Shown piece by piece: positions 7,481-17,209 of a DNA stretch of 64,000 nt. A program made the translations under genes and the position numbers. How positions within the stretch are numbered: the stretch's first letter is position 1; every line of letters begins with the position of its first letter. Source of the DNA: VRUE01 sp963720805 (GTDB lineage Bacteria > Actinomycetota > Thermoleophilia > Solirubrobacterales > 70-9); contig CAVRGT010000005.1 of NCBI GenBank assembly GCA_963720805.1, forward strand, positions 62,001-126,000, given 5' to 3'. The notes beneath the pieces are model-generated. The model searched no databases. It was given only the letters and a program-made list of their open reading frames with translations, and was not told the DNA's origin.

Positions 7481-8614
7481 ATGGCAGCGACAACTGACGC
7501 CGTTCTCGCCTTCCTCGTAGCGGCCGCGATCGCCTGGCTGCTGGTTCCCTACGCCGAGGCGCTTGCCTTTCGCATCGGCGCGATCGACATGCCGAAGGAG
7601 CGCGGCCTGCACGACAAGCCGATGCCGCGGCTCTCGGGGCTGGCGATCTTCGCCGGGATCGAGGTGGCGGGCTGGATCTGGCTGCCGAGCGACGGCGAGA
7701 GCCGCTCGATCCTGATCGGCGCCGCCGTAATCGCCGCGGTCGGCGTGGTCGACGACGTGCGCGGCCTGCCGGCGCTACCGAAGCTGCTCGGCCAGATCGG
7801 GGCGGCCCTGATCCCCGTTCTCGCCGGCGTCCGGGTCGACAACCTGACCCTGCCCTTCGTCGGCGGCTTCGAACTCGGCTGGCTCGCCTACCCGCTGACC
7901 GTGCTCGGCATCGTCGCCGTGGTCAACGTGATCAACTTCATCGACGGCGTCGATGGCCTCGCCGCCGGCGTCTGCACGATCGCCGCGATCTCCCTGGCCG
8001 TCATCGCGCTCTCGCTGGAGCGCAACTCGGCCGGCGTGCTGGCGGCGCTGACCGCCGGCGGCGCCCTCGGCTTCCTCCGCCACGGCTTCCCGCCGGCCTC
8101 GAGCTTCATGGGCGACACCGGCTCCAACCTGCTCGGCTACCTGCTGGCGACGGCCTCGGTGCAGGGAGCGCTGAAGACCAACGCGGTCGTCGCCCTCGTC
8201 TTCCCCCTGGTCGTGCTGGCGGTGCCGATCCTCGACACCGGCTTCGTCGTCGCCAAGCGGCTCAAGTACCGCCAGCCGATCTACCAGGCCGACACCTGGC
8301 ACTTCCACCACCGCATGGCCAACATCGGCTTCTCGCAGCGGCGCACCCTGGCCTACCTCTACGGCTGGACCCTGGCCCTGGCGGCGCTCGCCCTCGCCCT
8401 GCGCTTCGTCCCCTACAGCGACAACCACGGCCATTTCAACGCGCTCTGGACCGCGGTGATGGTCGCCTTCGGCCTGCTCGCCATCGCCACCAGCGTCTAC
8501 TTGGTCTACGTGCTGGAGATCCTCAAGCTGCGCCGCGGACGGCTCAATCCCGAAACCGGCGAGATCGAAGCGATAACTCTGGAGCAAGTGGAGGAGAGCC
8601 GCCGAAAGAGTTAG
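7481..8614 (+). CDS. WecA/MraY-like undecaprenyl-phosphate sugar-1-phosphate transferase
   Basis: 377 residues with about ten membrane segments. Polyprenyl-phosphate N-acetylhexosamine-1-phosphate transferase motifs are present: DKPMPRLSGLAIF, the Mg-binding VVDDVRGLPALPK, NFIDGVDGLAAG, FMGDTGSNLLGYL and the C-terminal cytoplasmic HFHHRMANIGFSQRR loop. The HFHHR form and gene context favour the WecA/TagO group (starting teichoic acid-like, arabinogalactan-like or O-antigen-like polymers) over MraY. In many actinobacteria this gene lies directly upstream of the ATP synthase operon, as here. A cytoplasmic tail rich in Arg and Glu ends the protein. Confidence 0.88.
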   Translation: MAATTDAVLAFLVAAAIAWLLVPYAEALAFRIGAIDMPKERGLHDKPMPRLSGLAIFAGIEVAGWIWLPSDGESRSILIGAAVIAAVGVVDDVRGLPALPKLLGQIGAALIPVLAGVRVDNLTLPFVGGFELGWLAYPLTVLGIVAVVNVINFIDGVDGLAAGVCTIAAISLAVIALSLERNSAGVLAALTAGGALGFLRHGFPPASSFMGDTGSNLLGYLLATASVQGALKTNAVVALVFPLVVLAVPILDTGFVVAKRLKYRQPIYQADTWHFHHRMANIGFSQRRTLAYLYGWTLALAALALALRFVPYSDNHGHFNALWTAVMVAFGLLAIATSVYLVYVLEILKLRRGRLNPETGEIEAITLEQVEESRRKS

Positions 8615-8675
8615 TAACAGGTTGTAACAAGCCTCACGAACTGGCTCTAGAAAGCGGATCGTCGGCCCTTTCGGA

Positions 8676-8681
8676 TATAGT
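8676..8681 (+). promoter_or_regulatory. Candidate -10 box of the atp operon
   Basis: TATAGT at 8676-8681, 38 bases before the first atp gene; no convincing -35 hexamer at 16-18 bases. The sequence just after it (TCGCTCGTCCG) is the same as after the glyA -10 box (4290-4300), perhaps a shared initiation region. Confidence 0.4.
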
Positions 8682-8719
8682 CGCTCGTCCGCCCGCCTTC
8701 ACCAAGACGGGCGAATTTT

Positions 8720-9097
8720 ATGTCTCCTCCCAAGTACGTCGACCTCTTGGTCCTTGCCGCCGCCCTCGCCGTCTTTCTGCTCGGCGGCCTGCCCATGCTC
8801 GGGTTTGCGGCCGGTGCGGGGGTTTGGCTCGTTCAGCGCGGGATCCAGATGCTCGCCGAGCGCCTCGCCAACAGGGAACTGGCTGCTGGCAATCGCCAGC
8901 GGGCGATGGCGACGGTTGGTGTCTCCACCCTCGGCCGCGTCGGGCTGATGGCGATCGCGGTCCTGCTCGCCGGGCTGGTCGAACGCGAGGCCGGTCTCAG
9001 CGCCGCGATTCTGGTCCTCGTCCTCTTCACCGTCTCGATCGCCGCCCAGGGCATCGCCCACCTCTTCGACGAAGGTCCGCAGGTGGGCAAGGCATGA
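8720..9097 (+). CDS. atpI: AtpI-like ATP synthase accessory membrane protein
   Basis: 125-residue protein with four hydrophobic segments, at the head of the ATP synthase operon. AtpI-type proteins assist c-ring or Mg2+ handling and are poorly conserved, so the assignment rests mainly on size, topology and position. Between segments 2 and 3 is a charged loop (LAERLANRELAAGNRQRAM). Its stop overlaps the atpB start by four bases (ATGA), so the two are translationally coupled. Confidence 0.7.
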   Translation: MSPPKYVDLLVLAAALAVFLLGGLPMLGFAAGAGVWLVQRGIQMLAERLANRELAAGNRQRAMATVGVSTLGRVGLMAIAVLLAGLVEREAGLSAAILVLVLFTVSIAAQGIAHLFDEGPQVGKA

Positions 9098-10002
9098 AGA
9101 CCAAGACCAAGTTCTTGATCGGGCTCGGCGTCTACCTCGGGATCGCGGTCCTGATGATGCTGATCTTCGGCAGCAGCGGCAAAAACGAAGCCTTCCAGCC
9201 CCAGAACGAGTTCAAGCTCGAACCTTGGGTCTCGATCCACCTCGCCGGGATTGACCTCAGCATCAACAAGGCGGTGCTCTACCTGGTCCTGGCCAGCGTC
9301 TTGACGATGGGCGTCATGGTCTGGATCTCACGCCGCATGCAGCAGAAACCGAACCGGGTGCAGACCGCGATCGAGGTCGCCTACGACCTGACCAAGAACA
9401 ACATCACCGGCGGCAACCTCGACCCCGCGACGGCGGCGCGCTGGTTCCCCTTCCTCGCCGCGCTCTTCTTCTGGATCTGGTTCTCCAACATGATCGGCTT
9501 CATCCCGCTGCCGACCAACACCGAGCACACGGTCAACATCTTCGGCTTGGCGATTCCCTCCTTCGCGATCTACGCGGCCACCGCCAACCTCTCGATCCCG
9601 CTGGTGCTGACGCTGGTCGTCTGGATCTCCTACCACGTCGAAGGCGTCCGGGCCAAGGGCCTCTTCAAGTACCTGGCCAGCTGGTTGCCGCCGGGGCTGG
9701 AGGAGATGAACCCGCTGGCCAAGGGCTTCATCTTCGTGATCGAGGCGATCTCGCATTTCGCCCGGCTGATCTCGCTCTCGGTGCGACTCTTCGCCAACAT
9801 CCTCGCCGGCCACCTGCTGCTGCTCTTCATGGGCGGCGGGCTCGCCGTCCTGCTCGGCATCGCCGCGCTCGGCGCCCTCACCTTCCCGCTGGCCTTCTTC
9901 TTCTTCATCCTCGAGGTCGGCCTTATCGCCACCCTGCAGGCCTTCATCTTCTCGACCCTTACCGCTATCTACCTCGGCGGAGCCACCTCCGCCAGCCATT
10001 AG
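9094..10002 (+). CDS. atpB: ATP synthase Fo subunit a
   Basis: 302 residues, membrane-embedded subunit that forms the proton half-channels against the c-ring. The essential Arg is in SLSVRLFANILAGHLLLLF (TM4), preceded by the family stretch PLAKGFIFVIEAISHFARLI. The C-terminal helix EVGLIATLQAFIFSTLTAIY is also conserved. The ATG at 9094 overlaps the atpI stop; the frame is open further upstream, but that part is antisense-like translation of atpI. The first 60 residues (one TM, then a hydrophilic loop) are longer than in E. coli. Confidence 0.96.
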   Translation: MKTKTKFLIGLGVYLGIAVLMMLIFGSSGKNEAFQPQNEFKLEPWVSIHLAGIDLSINKAVLYLVLASVLTMGVMVWISRRMQQKPNRVQTAIEVAYDLTKNNITGGNLDPATAARWFPFLAALFFWIWFSNMIGFIPLPTNTEHTVNIFGLAIPSFAIYAATANLSIPLVLTLVVWISYHVEGVRAKGLFKYLASWLPPGLEEMNPLAKGFIFVIEAISHFARLISLSVRLFANILAGHLLLLFMGGGLAVLLGIAALGALTFPLAFFFFILEVGLIATLQAFIFSTLTAIYLGGATSASH

Positions 10003-10020
10003 AAAAGGAGCGCTACCTCA

Positions 10021-10287
10021 ATGGACCTGTCCCCAGTTGCCGCCGCGATCTCTGACGAAGGGATCGAAGCCGCCGGCAAGGCGATCGCCCTCGGCGTCGG
10101 AGCCGGCCTTGGTTCGATCGGCGCCGGTATCGGCATCGGCATCATCTTCGGCAAGGAGATCGAGTCGGTCGCCCGCCAGCCCGAGATGAAAGACGAGCTG
10201 CAGAGCATCCGCTGGCTCGGCTTCGCCCTGACCGAGGCCGTCGCCTTCTACACCTTCATTTTCGGCCTGATCGCCTTCTTCCTCTAG
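10021..10287 (+). CDS. atpE: ATP synthase Fo subunit c
   Basis: 88-residue hairpin protein; multiple copies form the rotor ring. Helix 1 carries the glycine-rich GVGAGLGSIGAGIGIGI, the polar loop is ARQPE (residues 51-55), and helix 2 has the ion-carrying Glu72 in FALTEAVAFYTF. The residues round Glu72 and in helix 1 lack the obvious Gln/Ser-Thr pattern of sodium-binding rings, so proton coupling is likely. A purine-rich AAAAGGAG ribosome-binding site precedes the ATG, stronger than at most genes here, fitting the high copy number needed. Confidence 0.96.
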   Translation: MDLSPVAAAISDEGIEAAGKAIALGVGAGLGSIGAGIGIGIIFGKEIESVARQPEMKDELQSIRWLGFALTEAVAFYTFIFGLIAFFL

Positions 10288-10291
10288 ACCG

Positions 10292-10882
10292 ATGATCGGG
10301 GTTCTCGGCTACATATCCGCGCTTCCGCTTGCCGCTGAGAGCGGTGGCGAAGAAGGCGGCAGCTTCCTGGTCTCACCGGGCCTCGGCCTGATGATCTGGA
10401 CGCTGGTCCTCTTCCTCTTCACGATGTGGGTGTTGAGCAAGGTCGCCTTCCCGAAGATCCAGGAGGCGCTCGACAGGCGGGCGAAGACGATCAGCGAGTC
10501 GATCGAGGCTGCCGAACGGCAGCGCAAGGAGTCCGACGAGCTGCTGGCCGAGTACCGCGGGCGCCTCGAGGAGGCCCGCGAGCAGGCCGACGAGATCATG
10601 GCCCGCGCTCGCAAGGCGGCGGACACCGCCGAGGCTGAGGCAAAGACCGCCGGCAGGGAGAGGGGCGAGGAGCTCGTCGCCGCCGCGCAGCGCGAAATCG
10701 ACGCGGCGACCCGGCGCTCGCTCGACCAGATCCGCAAGGAGGTCGCCGACCTCACCGTGCTGGCGACCGAGAAGGTCACCCGCAAGTCGCTCAGCGAGGA
10801 CGATCAGCGCCGCCTGGTCGAGGAGGCGCTCAGCGAGGTCGACTTCACCGCGCTTTCCGGGGCGGAGGAGTCGCAGAGCTAA
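10292..10882 (+). CDS. atpF: ATP synthase Fo subunit b
   Basis: 196 residues. One N-terminal membrane helix (about 29-50, GLGLMIWTLVLFLFTMWVLS) is followed by a long charged, alanine-rich helix that forms the dimeric peripheral stalk. The first 28 residues are a polar, Gly/Ser/Glu-rich external segment. Starts four bases after atpE and overlaps the atpH start by one base (TAATG). Position and topology make the assignment secure although sequence conservation of b subunits is low. Confidence 0.93.
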   Translation: MIGVLGYISALPLAAESGGEEGGSFLVSPGLGLMIWTLVLFLFTMWVLSKVAFPKIQEALDRRAKTISESIEAAERQRKESDELLAEYRGRLEEAREQADEIMARARKAADTAEAEAKTAGRERGEELVAAAQREIDAATRRSLDQIRKEVADLTVLATEKVTRKSLSEDDQRRLVEEALSEVDFTALSGAEESQS

Positions 10883-11415
10883 TGCAGGAGGCAGCTCGCG
10901 TATATGCCGAGGCGCTCTTCGACGTGGCGAAGAAGCAGGGCAAGCTCGACGCGGTTCGCGACGAGCTGGCCCAGTTCGTCGAAGCCGTCGACGCCAACCG
11001 TGAGCTGCAGATCTTCTTCTTCAGCCCCTACTTCTCCTCAGCGGAGAAGGTGGCGGGCCTGAAGCGCGCTGTCAGCGACGCCGATGCGGAGCTGGTCAAT
11101 TTCCTCGAGCTGCTGATCGAGAAGCAGCGGATGCCGGAGATCTTCCGCATCCGCCGCCAGCTCGACGAGCTCTGGAAGCAGGAGAACCGGCGCATCGACG
11201 TGACCGTCACCAGCGCTGTGACGCTGGAGCCGGCGGTGGTCGAGAAGGTGGGCGAGGAGATTGAGCGCCAGACCGGCCAGAAGGTCGAGCTGTCCAGCCG
11301 CGTCGACGCCGAGATCCTCGGCGGCATCGTCCTGCAGGTCGGCAACAAGGTGCTCGACGCGAGCATCCGCAGTCGCTTGGAGAAACTTCGAAAGAGCGTC
11401 GCTCAAGCGGCGTAA
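10882..11415 (+). CDS. atpH: ATP synthase F1 subunit delta
   Basis: 177 residues; the OSCP/delta subunit linking the stalk to the F1 head. Recognisable features are the N-terminal helical domain (AARVYAEALFDVAKKQGKLD) and the C-terminal signature EILGGIVLQVGNKVLDASIR, followed by a short helix. The length matches stand-alone delta, unlike the b-delta fusion of mycobacteria. It shares the A of its ATG with the TAA of atpF. Confidence 0.95.
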   Translation: MQEAARVYAEALFDVAKKQGKLDAVRDELAQFVEAVDANRELQIFFFSPYFSSAEKVAGLKRAVSDADAELVNFLELLIEKQRMPEIFRIRRQLDELWKQENRRIDVTVTSAVTLEPAVVEKVGEEIERQTGQKVELSSRVDAEILGGIVLQVGNKVLDASIRSRLEKLRKSVAQAA

Positions 11416-11434
11416 GGAGGCATAGAGCACCGCA

Positions 11435-13015
<1,581 letters not shown>

Positions 13016-13036
13016 CTTTACGCGCCGGTACTTCTC

Positions 13037-13957
13037 ATGGCCACTCAGAAGGACGTCAAGAATCGCATCGCGTCGATCAAGAACATCAACAAGATCACGC
13101 GGGCGATGGAGATGGTTGCCGCGGCGCGCCTGCGCCGGGCGGAGCAGCGGATCGATCAGCTGCGGCCCTACGCGCAGTCGATGCGCAAGCTCACCCGCCG
13201 CGCCGCCGAGCAGGCGGGCGGGATCCCGCGCGTGCCGGTGCTGGAAGAGCGCGAGGACGAGAAGCGGGTCGGCGTCGTCCTCGTCACCGGCGACCGTGGC
13301 CTCGCCGGCGCCTTCAACACCAACATCATCCGCGACGGCCTGCGGCTCAAGTCCGAGCTGCGCGAGCAGAGCAAGGAGGCGGTTTTCTCTGCCGTCGGCC
13401 GCAAGGGCGTCTCGGCACTGAGCTTCCGCAAAGAGGAGCCGCGAACCTCTTACGTCGGCTTCACCGACCGGCCCGCCTTCGCCAACGCGCGCGAGATCGG
13501 CGAGGAGCTGACCTCGCGCTACGTCGACGGTGAGCTCGACCGGGTCGAGTTGATTTACAACCGCTACGTCTCGCCGCTGACCCAGCACGTCTGGCGCCAG
13601 ACGCTCCTGCCCCTGCAACAGGCCGAGGTGATCGGCGAGGGGGTCGAAGCCGAGGAAGAGGAGGCCGAGGAGACCGAGATCGAGAAGGCCCACAGCGCCT
13701 CGATCTGGGAGTACGAGCCCGAGGCCGAGGAACTGCTGGGACAGCTGATCCCGGAGTACGTGAACATCTCCGTCTACCGGGCGCTGCTGGAGTCCGCAGC
13801 GTCTGAGCTGGGGGCGCGGATGACCGCGATGCGCAGTGCCGCCGAGAACGCGGAGGAAATGATGGGCGACCTGACTCTGGAGATGAACCGGGTCAGGCAG
13901 GCCGAGATCACCCAGGAGATCCTCGAGGTAGTCGCCGGCGCCGAGGCGCTTGGATAA
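13037..13957 (+). CDS. atpG: ATP synthase F1 subunit gamma
   Basis: 306 residues; the central rotor shaft. N-terminal helix KNRIASIKNINKITRAMEMV followed by AAARLRRAEQ and C-terminal helix SAAENAEEMMGDLTLEMNRV then RQAEITQEILEVVAGAEAL are the conserved coiled-coil shaft. The central domain has GVVLVTGDRGLAGAFNTNI. An acidic Glu-rich stretch at about 198-215 (EAEEEEAEETEIEK) sits where actinobacterial and chloroplast gamma subunits vary; its role is unknown. Confidence 0.97.
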   Translation: MATQKDVKNRIASIKNINKITRAMEMVAAARLRRAEQRIDQLRPYAQSMRKLTRRAAEQAGGIPRVPVLEEREDEKRVGVVLVTGDRGLAGAFNTNIIRDGLRLKSELREQSKEAVFSAVGRKGVSALSFRKEEPRTSYVGFTDRPAFANAREIGEELTSRYVDGELDRVELIYNRYVSPLTQHVWRQTLLPLQQAEVIGEGVEAEEEEAEETEIEKAHSASIWEYEPEAEELLGQLIPEYVNISVYRALLESAASELGARMTAMRSAAENAEEMMGDLTLEMNRVRQAEITQEILEVVAGAEALG

Positions 13958-13982
13958 AGCTGAGAATCGAGAAAAGGAACCA

Positions 13983-15410
13983 ATGTCTGAGAGCAACGGA
14001 GCAAACGTAGGGCGAGTCGAGCAGGTGACCGGCGTCGTTGTCGACGCGGTCTTCCCGGACAAGCTGCCGGAGATCTACTCGGCGGTGAAGATCCAGATGG
14101 CCGGCGACGCCGACAACGAGGCGAGCGAACTGGTCTGCGAGGTGCAGCAGCACCTCGGCGACGACCGGGTCCGCACCGTGGCGATGGACGCCACCGACGG
14201 CCTGCAGCGCGGCGACAAGGTGATCGACACCGGCGGCCCGATCTCGGTCCCGGTCGGAGACGCCACCCTCGGCCGCATCTTCAACCTGCTCGGCGAGCCG
14301 ATCGACCTCGGCGAGCCGGTCGAGACCGAGGAGCGCTGGCCGATCCACCGCTCAGCACCCGCGGCCTCCGACCTCGCTCCGACCCAGGAGATCCTCGAGA
14401 CCGGGATCAAGGTGATCGACCTGCTCGCGCCCTACGCCAAGGGCGGCAAGGTCGGGCTCTTCGGCGGTGCCGGGGTCGGCAAGACGGTCTTGATCCAGGA
14501 GCTGATCCGCTCGATCGGCGAAGAGCACGAAGGCCTCTCGGCCTTCTGCGGCGTCGGCGAGCGCTCGCGCGAGGGCAACGACCTCTGGCTCGAGATGAAG
14601 GAGTCCGGTGTCATCGACAAGACGATGCTGGTCTTCGGCCAGATGAACGAGCCCCCCGGAGCCCGCCTCCGCGTCGCCCTCTCCGGCCTGACCATGGCCG
14701 AATACTTCCGCGAGCAGGGCGGCCAGGACGTGCTGCTCTTCATCGACAACATCTTCCGCTTTGTCCAGGCGGGCTCCGAGGTCTCGGCCCTGCTCGGCCG
14801 CATGCCTTCCGCCGTCGGCTACCAGCCGACGCTGGAGACCGAGATGGGCGAACTGCAGGAGCGGATCACCTCGACCGAGCGTGGCTCGGTGACCTCGGTG
14901 CAGGCGATCTACGTCCCCGCCGACGACCTCACCGACCCGGCTCCGGCCTCGGTCTTCGCCCACCTCAACGCGACCACGACGCTCTCGCGCTCGATCTCCG
15001 AGAAGGGGATCTACCCGGCCGTCGACCCGCTCGACTCGACCTCGACGATTCTCAAGCCCGGCGTCGTCGGCGAGGAGCACTACCGCACCGCGACCGAGGT
15101 CCAGGAGGTGCTGCAGCGCTACAAGGAGCTGCAGGACATCATCGCCATCCTTGGCATCGACGAGCTCTCCGACGAGGACAAGCAGACGGTCACGCGCGCC
15201 CGCAAGATCGAGCGCTTCCTCTCGCAGCCGTTCTTCGTCGCCGAGCAGTTCACCGGCCGCAGCGGCGAGTACGTGCCGGTCTCCGAGACGGTGCGCGGCT
15301 TCCGCGAGATCCTCGACGGCGAGCACGACGAGCTCTCCGAGGGCGCCTTCTACATGAAGGGCGGCATCGACCAGGTCACCGCCGACGCCGGAGCGGCCGC
15401 GGCCGCCTAA
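13983..15410 (+). CDS. atpD: ATP synthase F1 subunit beta
   Basis: 475 residues, the catalytic subunit. Walker A GGAGVGKT (161-168), catalytic-Glu region GVGERSREGNDLWLEM, Walker B VLLFIDNIFRFVQAGSEVSA and the DELSDEDK(Q/L) motif seen as IDELSDEDKQTVTRARKIER. ATG at 13983 chosen because AAAGGA lies eight to thirteen bases upstream and the family N-terminus begins here; an upstream TTG at 13950 would overlap atpG. Confidence 0.98.
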   Translation: MSESNGANVGRVEQVTGVVVDAVFPDKLPEIYSAVKIQMAGDADNEASELVCEVQQHLGDDRVRTVAMDATDGLQRGDKVIDTGGPISVPVGDATLGRIFNLLGEPIDLGEPVETEERWPIHRSAPAASDLAPTQEILETGIKVIDLLAPYAKGGKVGLFGGAGVGKTVLIQELIRSIGEEHEGLSAFCGVGERSREGNDLWLEMKESGVIDKTMLVFGQMNEPPGARLRVALSGLTMAEYFREQGGQDVLLFIDNIFRFVQAGSEVSALLGRMPSAVGYQPTLETEMGELQERITSTERGSVTSVQAIYVPADDLTDPAPASVFAHLNATTTLSRSISEKGIYPAVDPLDSTSTILKPGVVGEEHYRTATEVQEVLQRYKELQDIIAILGIDELSDEDKQTVTRARKIERFLSQPFFVAEQFTGRSGEYVPVSETVRGFREILDGEHDELSEGAFYMKGGIDQVTADAGAAAAA

Positions 15411-15420
15411 GGAGCCCGTA

Positions 15421-15834
15421 ATGGCTGCCGAGCACATGGTCGACGTCGAAGTCCTCACCCCCGAGGGGGAGGTCTTCAACGGCGAAGTGCGCCAGGTCTC
15501 GACCCGCACCGCGGTCGGAGAGCTGGGCGTCCTCGCCAACCACACCCCGCTGCTCGCCTCGCTGCACCCAACCGAGCTGCGCCTCCACATCAGCGACACC
15601 GAGACCAAGCGCTACGCCCAAGCCCACGGCTGGCTCCAGGTCTTCGGCAACCACGCCAAGCTCTTGGTCGAGGAAGCGCTGGCGCCGGAGGATCTCGACG
15701 TCGCGACGCTCAAAGAGCAGCTGGCAGACGCCGAGCAGCGTCTGGCGGAGTCCGAGGACGGCAGCGGTGCACAGGCCCGAGCGGAGAAGGACCGCGACCG
15801 GGCCGAGGCGTTCCTGGCGATCGCCCAAACCTGA
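15421..15834 (+). CDS. atpC: ATP synthase F1 subunit epsilon
   Basis: 137 residues. N-terminal beta-sandwich with the conserved VDVEVLTPEGEVFNGEVRQV and GELGVLANHTPLLASL blocks, then a C-terminal two-helix domain (about 93-137) that in the family can lock rotation and inhibit ATP hydrolysis. Starts ten bases after atpD with GGAG as ribosome-binding site. It is the last gene of the operon; the R2 repeat follows 9 bases after the stop. Confidence 0.95.
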   Translation: MAAEHMVDVEVLTPEGEVFNGEVRQVSTRTAVGELGVLANHTPLLASLHPTELRLHISDTETKRYAQAHGWLQVFGNHAKLLVEEALAPEDLDVATLKEQLADAEQRLAESEDGSGAQARAEKDRDRAEAFLAIAQT

Positions 15835-15843
15835 CGCCTGGCC

Positions 15844-15908
15844 GTCCGCGCAAGTAGCGCGGCGATGACTGAACCGTTTGCCCCCGTATGCGGGGGTCAA
15901 TTGACCAC
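15844..15908. repeat. Dispersed 65-bp repeat, family R2, copy 1
   Basis: 65 bases that match 34506-34570 without gaps at 59 positions, same orientation. It contains two small hairpins: CCGCGC/GCGCGG-type (about 15846-15862) and CCCCCGTATGCGGGGG (15881-15896). It follows atpC directly and may end its transcript. Short open frames starting in the repeat were not accepted as genes. The remaining 218 bases to 16126 hold only a weak CGTTCG/CGAACG inverted repeat (16023-16044). Confidence 0.8.
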
Positions 15909-16126
15909 GCTCGCGCGACTTGAGGGGGGGAGTGGGCAAGCCGTTGAGGTCACCAATGGGGTCGGGGAGCGCCTCAAGGGAAAGCTGAAGCCGTTGGACT
16001 ACGACAATCTCGATAGCGGAGACGTTCGCTGGAGAAACCGAACGCAGTTCACGCGCCACACTCTGAAGACCCGCGGGTTGCCGCGTCCACTTGCTCCACT
16101 AATCTGTACCCTGCTGGATACGGATT

Positions 16127-16702
16127 ATGGACTCCAAGGCCCCGCTCCTCACTAGAAACGAGATCGCTGAGATCAGCGGCGTTTCGATCAATGCCGTGAA
16201 CAAGGCGCTGGAGCAGCGGGTGGCGAAACCTCGGCGGCAGCGGGGGCGAACTTTGATGGCGGCCGATGAGGCGGCGGCTTTGGCGCTGCTCTCAGAACTT
16301 CCGATCAGGCTGTCAATCAAGTTGAAGCGGGATGTGCGGAACTGGATCGTCAAGCGGAATCCCAGCGAGGCAGAGGAGTTTGAGCTGTCTCGAGCCCTGC
16401 GGATTGCGATGACCGAGAATGCAGCCGACGTTGCCACCCGCGCCTTCGACTACGTGCGCCTGCGCGACAAATACGTTGAGTTCGACCGGGGCAAGATGGG
16501 CGGCGCGCCGGTTATCCGCGGAACGCGAATGCCGGTGCGAACGCTGGCTCGGCTTGCCGAGGGCGGTGAGAGTCGTGAGGCGCTGAAGGAGGACTACCCG
16601 CACATTCCGGAGGAGGCATATGACGTCGCTGCCCTATGGGCGAAGGGCAATCCCCGGCGTGGACGTCCGACGGGCGGTCTTCGAGGGCACCCTGGGGCGT
16701 GA
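16127..16702 (+). CDS. DUF433-domain antitoxin-like protein
   Basis: 191 residues. The N-terminus (LLTRNEIAEISGVSINAVNKALEQ, about residues 7-30) looks like a MerR/HTH-like DNA-binding helix pair. The C-terminal third (KMGGAPVIRGTRMPVRTLARLAEGG, then KEDYPHIPEEAYDVAALWA) is a DUF433 domain. DUF433 proteins are typically antitoxins paired with a DUF5615 PIN-like toxin, and the next gene is one, overlapping by four bases (GTGA). The arrangement resembles mycobacterial VapBC45 as far as I recall. Likely binds its own promoter. Confidence 0.8.
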   Translation: MDSKAPLLTRNEIAEISGVSINAVNKALEQRVAKPRRQRGRTLMAADEAAALALLSELPIRLSIKLKRDVRNWIVKRNPSEAEEFELSRALRIAMTENAADVATRAFDYVRLRDKYVEFDRGKMGGAPVIRGTRMPVRTLARLAEGGESREALKEDYPHIPEEAYDVAALWAKGNPRRGRPTGGLRGHPGA

Positions 16703-17097
16703 AGCTCTGGGTCGACGAGTGCCTTTCGCCCACTCTCGTGGCGCGAGCCAACGATCGGGGCTATTGGGCGACTTGCAATCGGGATCGCGGAATGCTCGGC
16801 GTTCCCGACAAGGTGCTCAGCGTAACCGTCATTGAGGAAGAGGCTGTCTTCGTCACAAACGACGAGGCCGATTTCGCCGCTCTCTACCAGCGGGTTGATC
16901 TGCATACGGGTCTCCTGATCTTGCCGCAAGCGGAGACGCGCGAAGCGCTATGGCATTTGCTTGACGTCGGTCTTCACTACATCGAGCGGCAGGCCAAGGT
17001 CGAAAGGGAAACTGCCGCTGAATGGATGCTCAACAAGCGAGTCGATGTCGCATCCGATGGCGCGGTAACGCACCTTGATCTTGCGGGGCCCGCATAG
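16699..17097 (+). CDS. DUF5615 PIN-like toxin of TA pair
   Basis: 132 residues from the GTG at 16699, inside the end of the antitoxin gene. The N-terminus KLWVDECLSPTLVARANDRG and the central VFVTNDEADFAALYQ are typical of DUF5615: a PIN-related fold with acidic residues (Asp6 and Glu7, then Asp of TND and Asp of EADF) in the positions expected for metal binding. PIN toxins are RNases. A frame open to 16636 upstream would lie within the antitoxin gene and was not used. RNase activity is inferred from family only. Confidence 0.8.
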   Translation: MKLWVDECLSPTLVARANDRGYWATCNRDRGMLGVPDKVLSVTVIEEEAVFVTNDEADFAALYQRVDLHTGLLILPQAETREALWHLLDVGLHYIERQAKVERETAAEWMLNKRVDVASDGAVTHLDLAGPA

Positions 17098-17209
17098 AAG
17101 CCAGCGGTGAGCTCTGGGGTTAAATACCGTCCACCTCTCCTATGAAGCTTGAACGCAAAGTACAAACGCCCGGCAGGCGGCCTCCGGCTCCCTCGCGGAC
17201 GAGCTCCAG

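Noticed and set aside
16023..16044. CGTTCG/CGAACG inverted repeat upstream of the DUF433 gene
   Set aside because: Only 6-bp arms with a 10-base spacer more than 80 bases from the start; expected by chance in GC-rich DNA.
15865..16155. 97-codon plus-strand frame after atpC
   Set aside because: Begins inside the R2 repeat, has no family resemblance and runs into the antitoxin gene.
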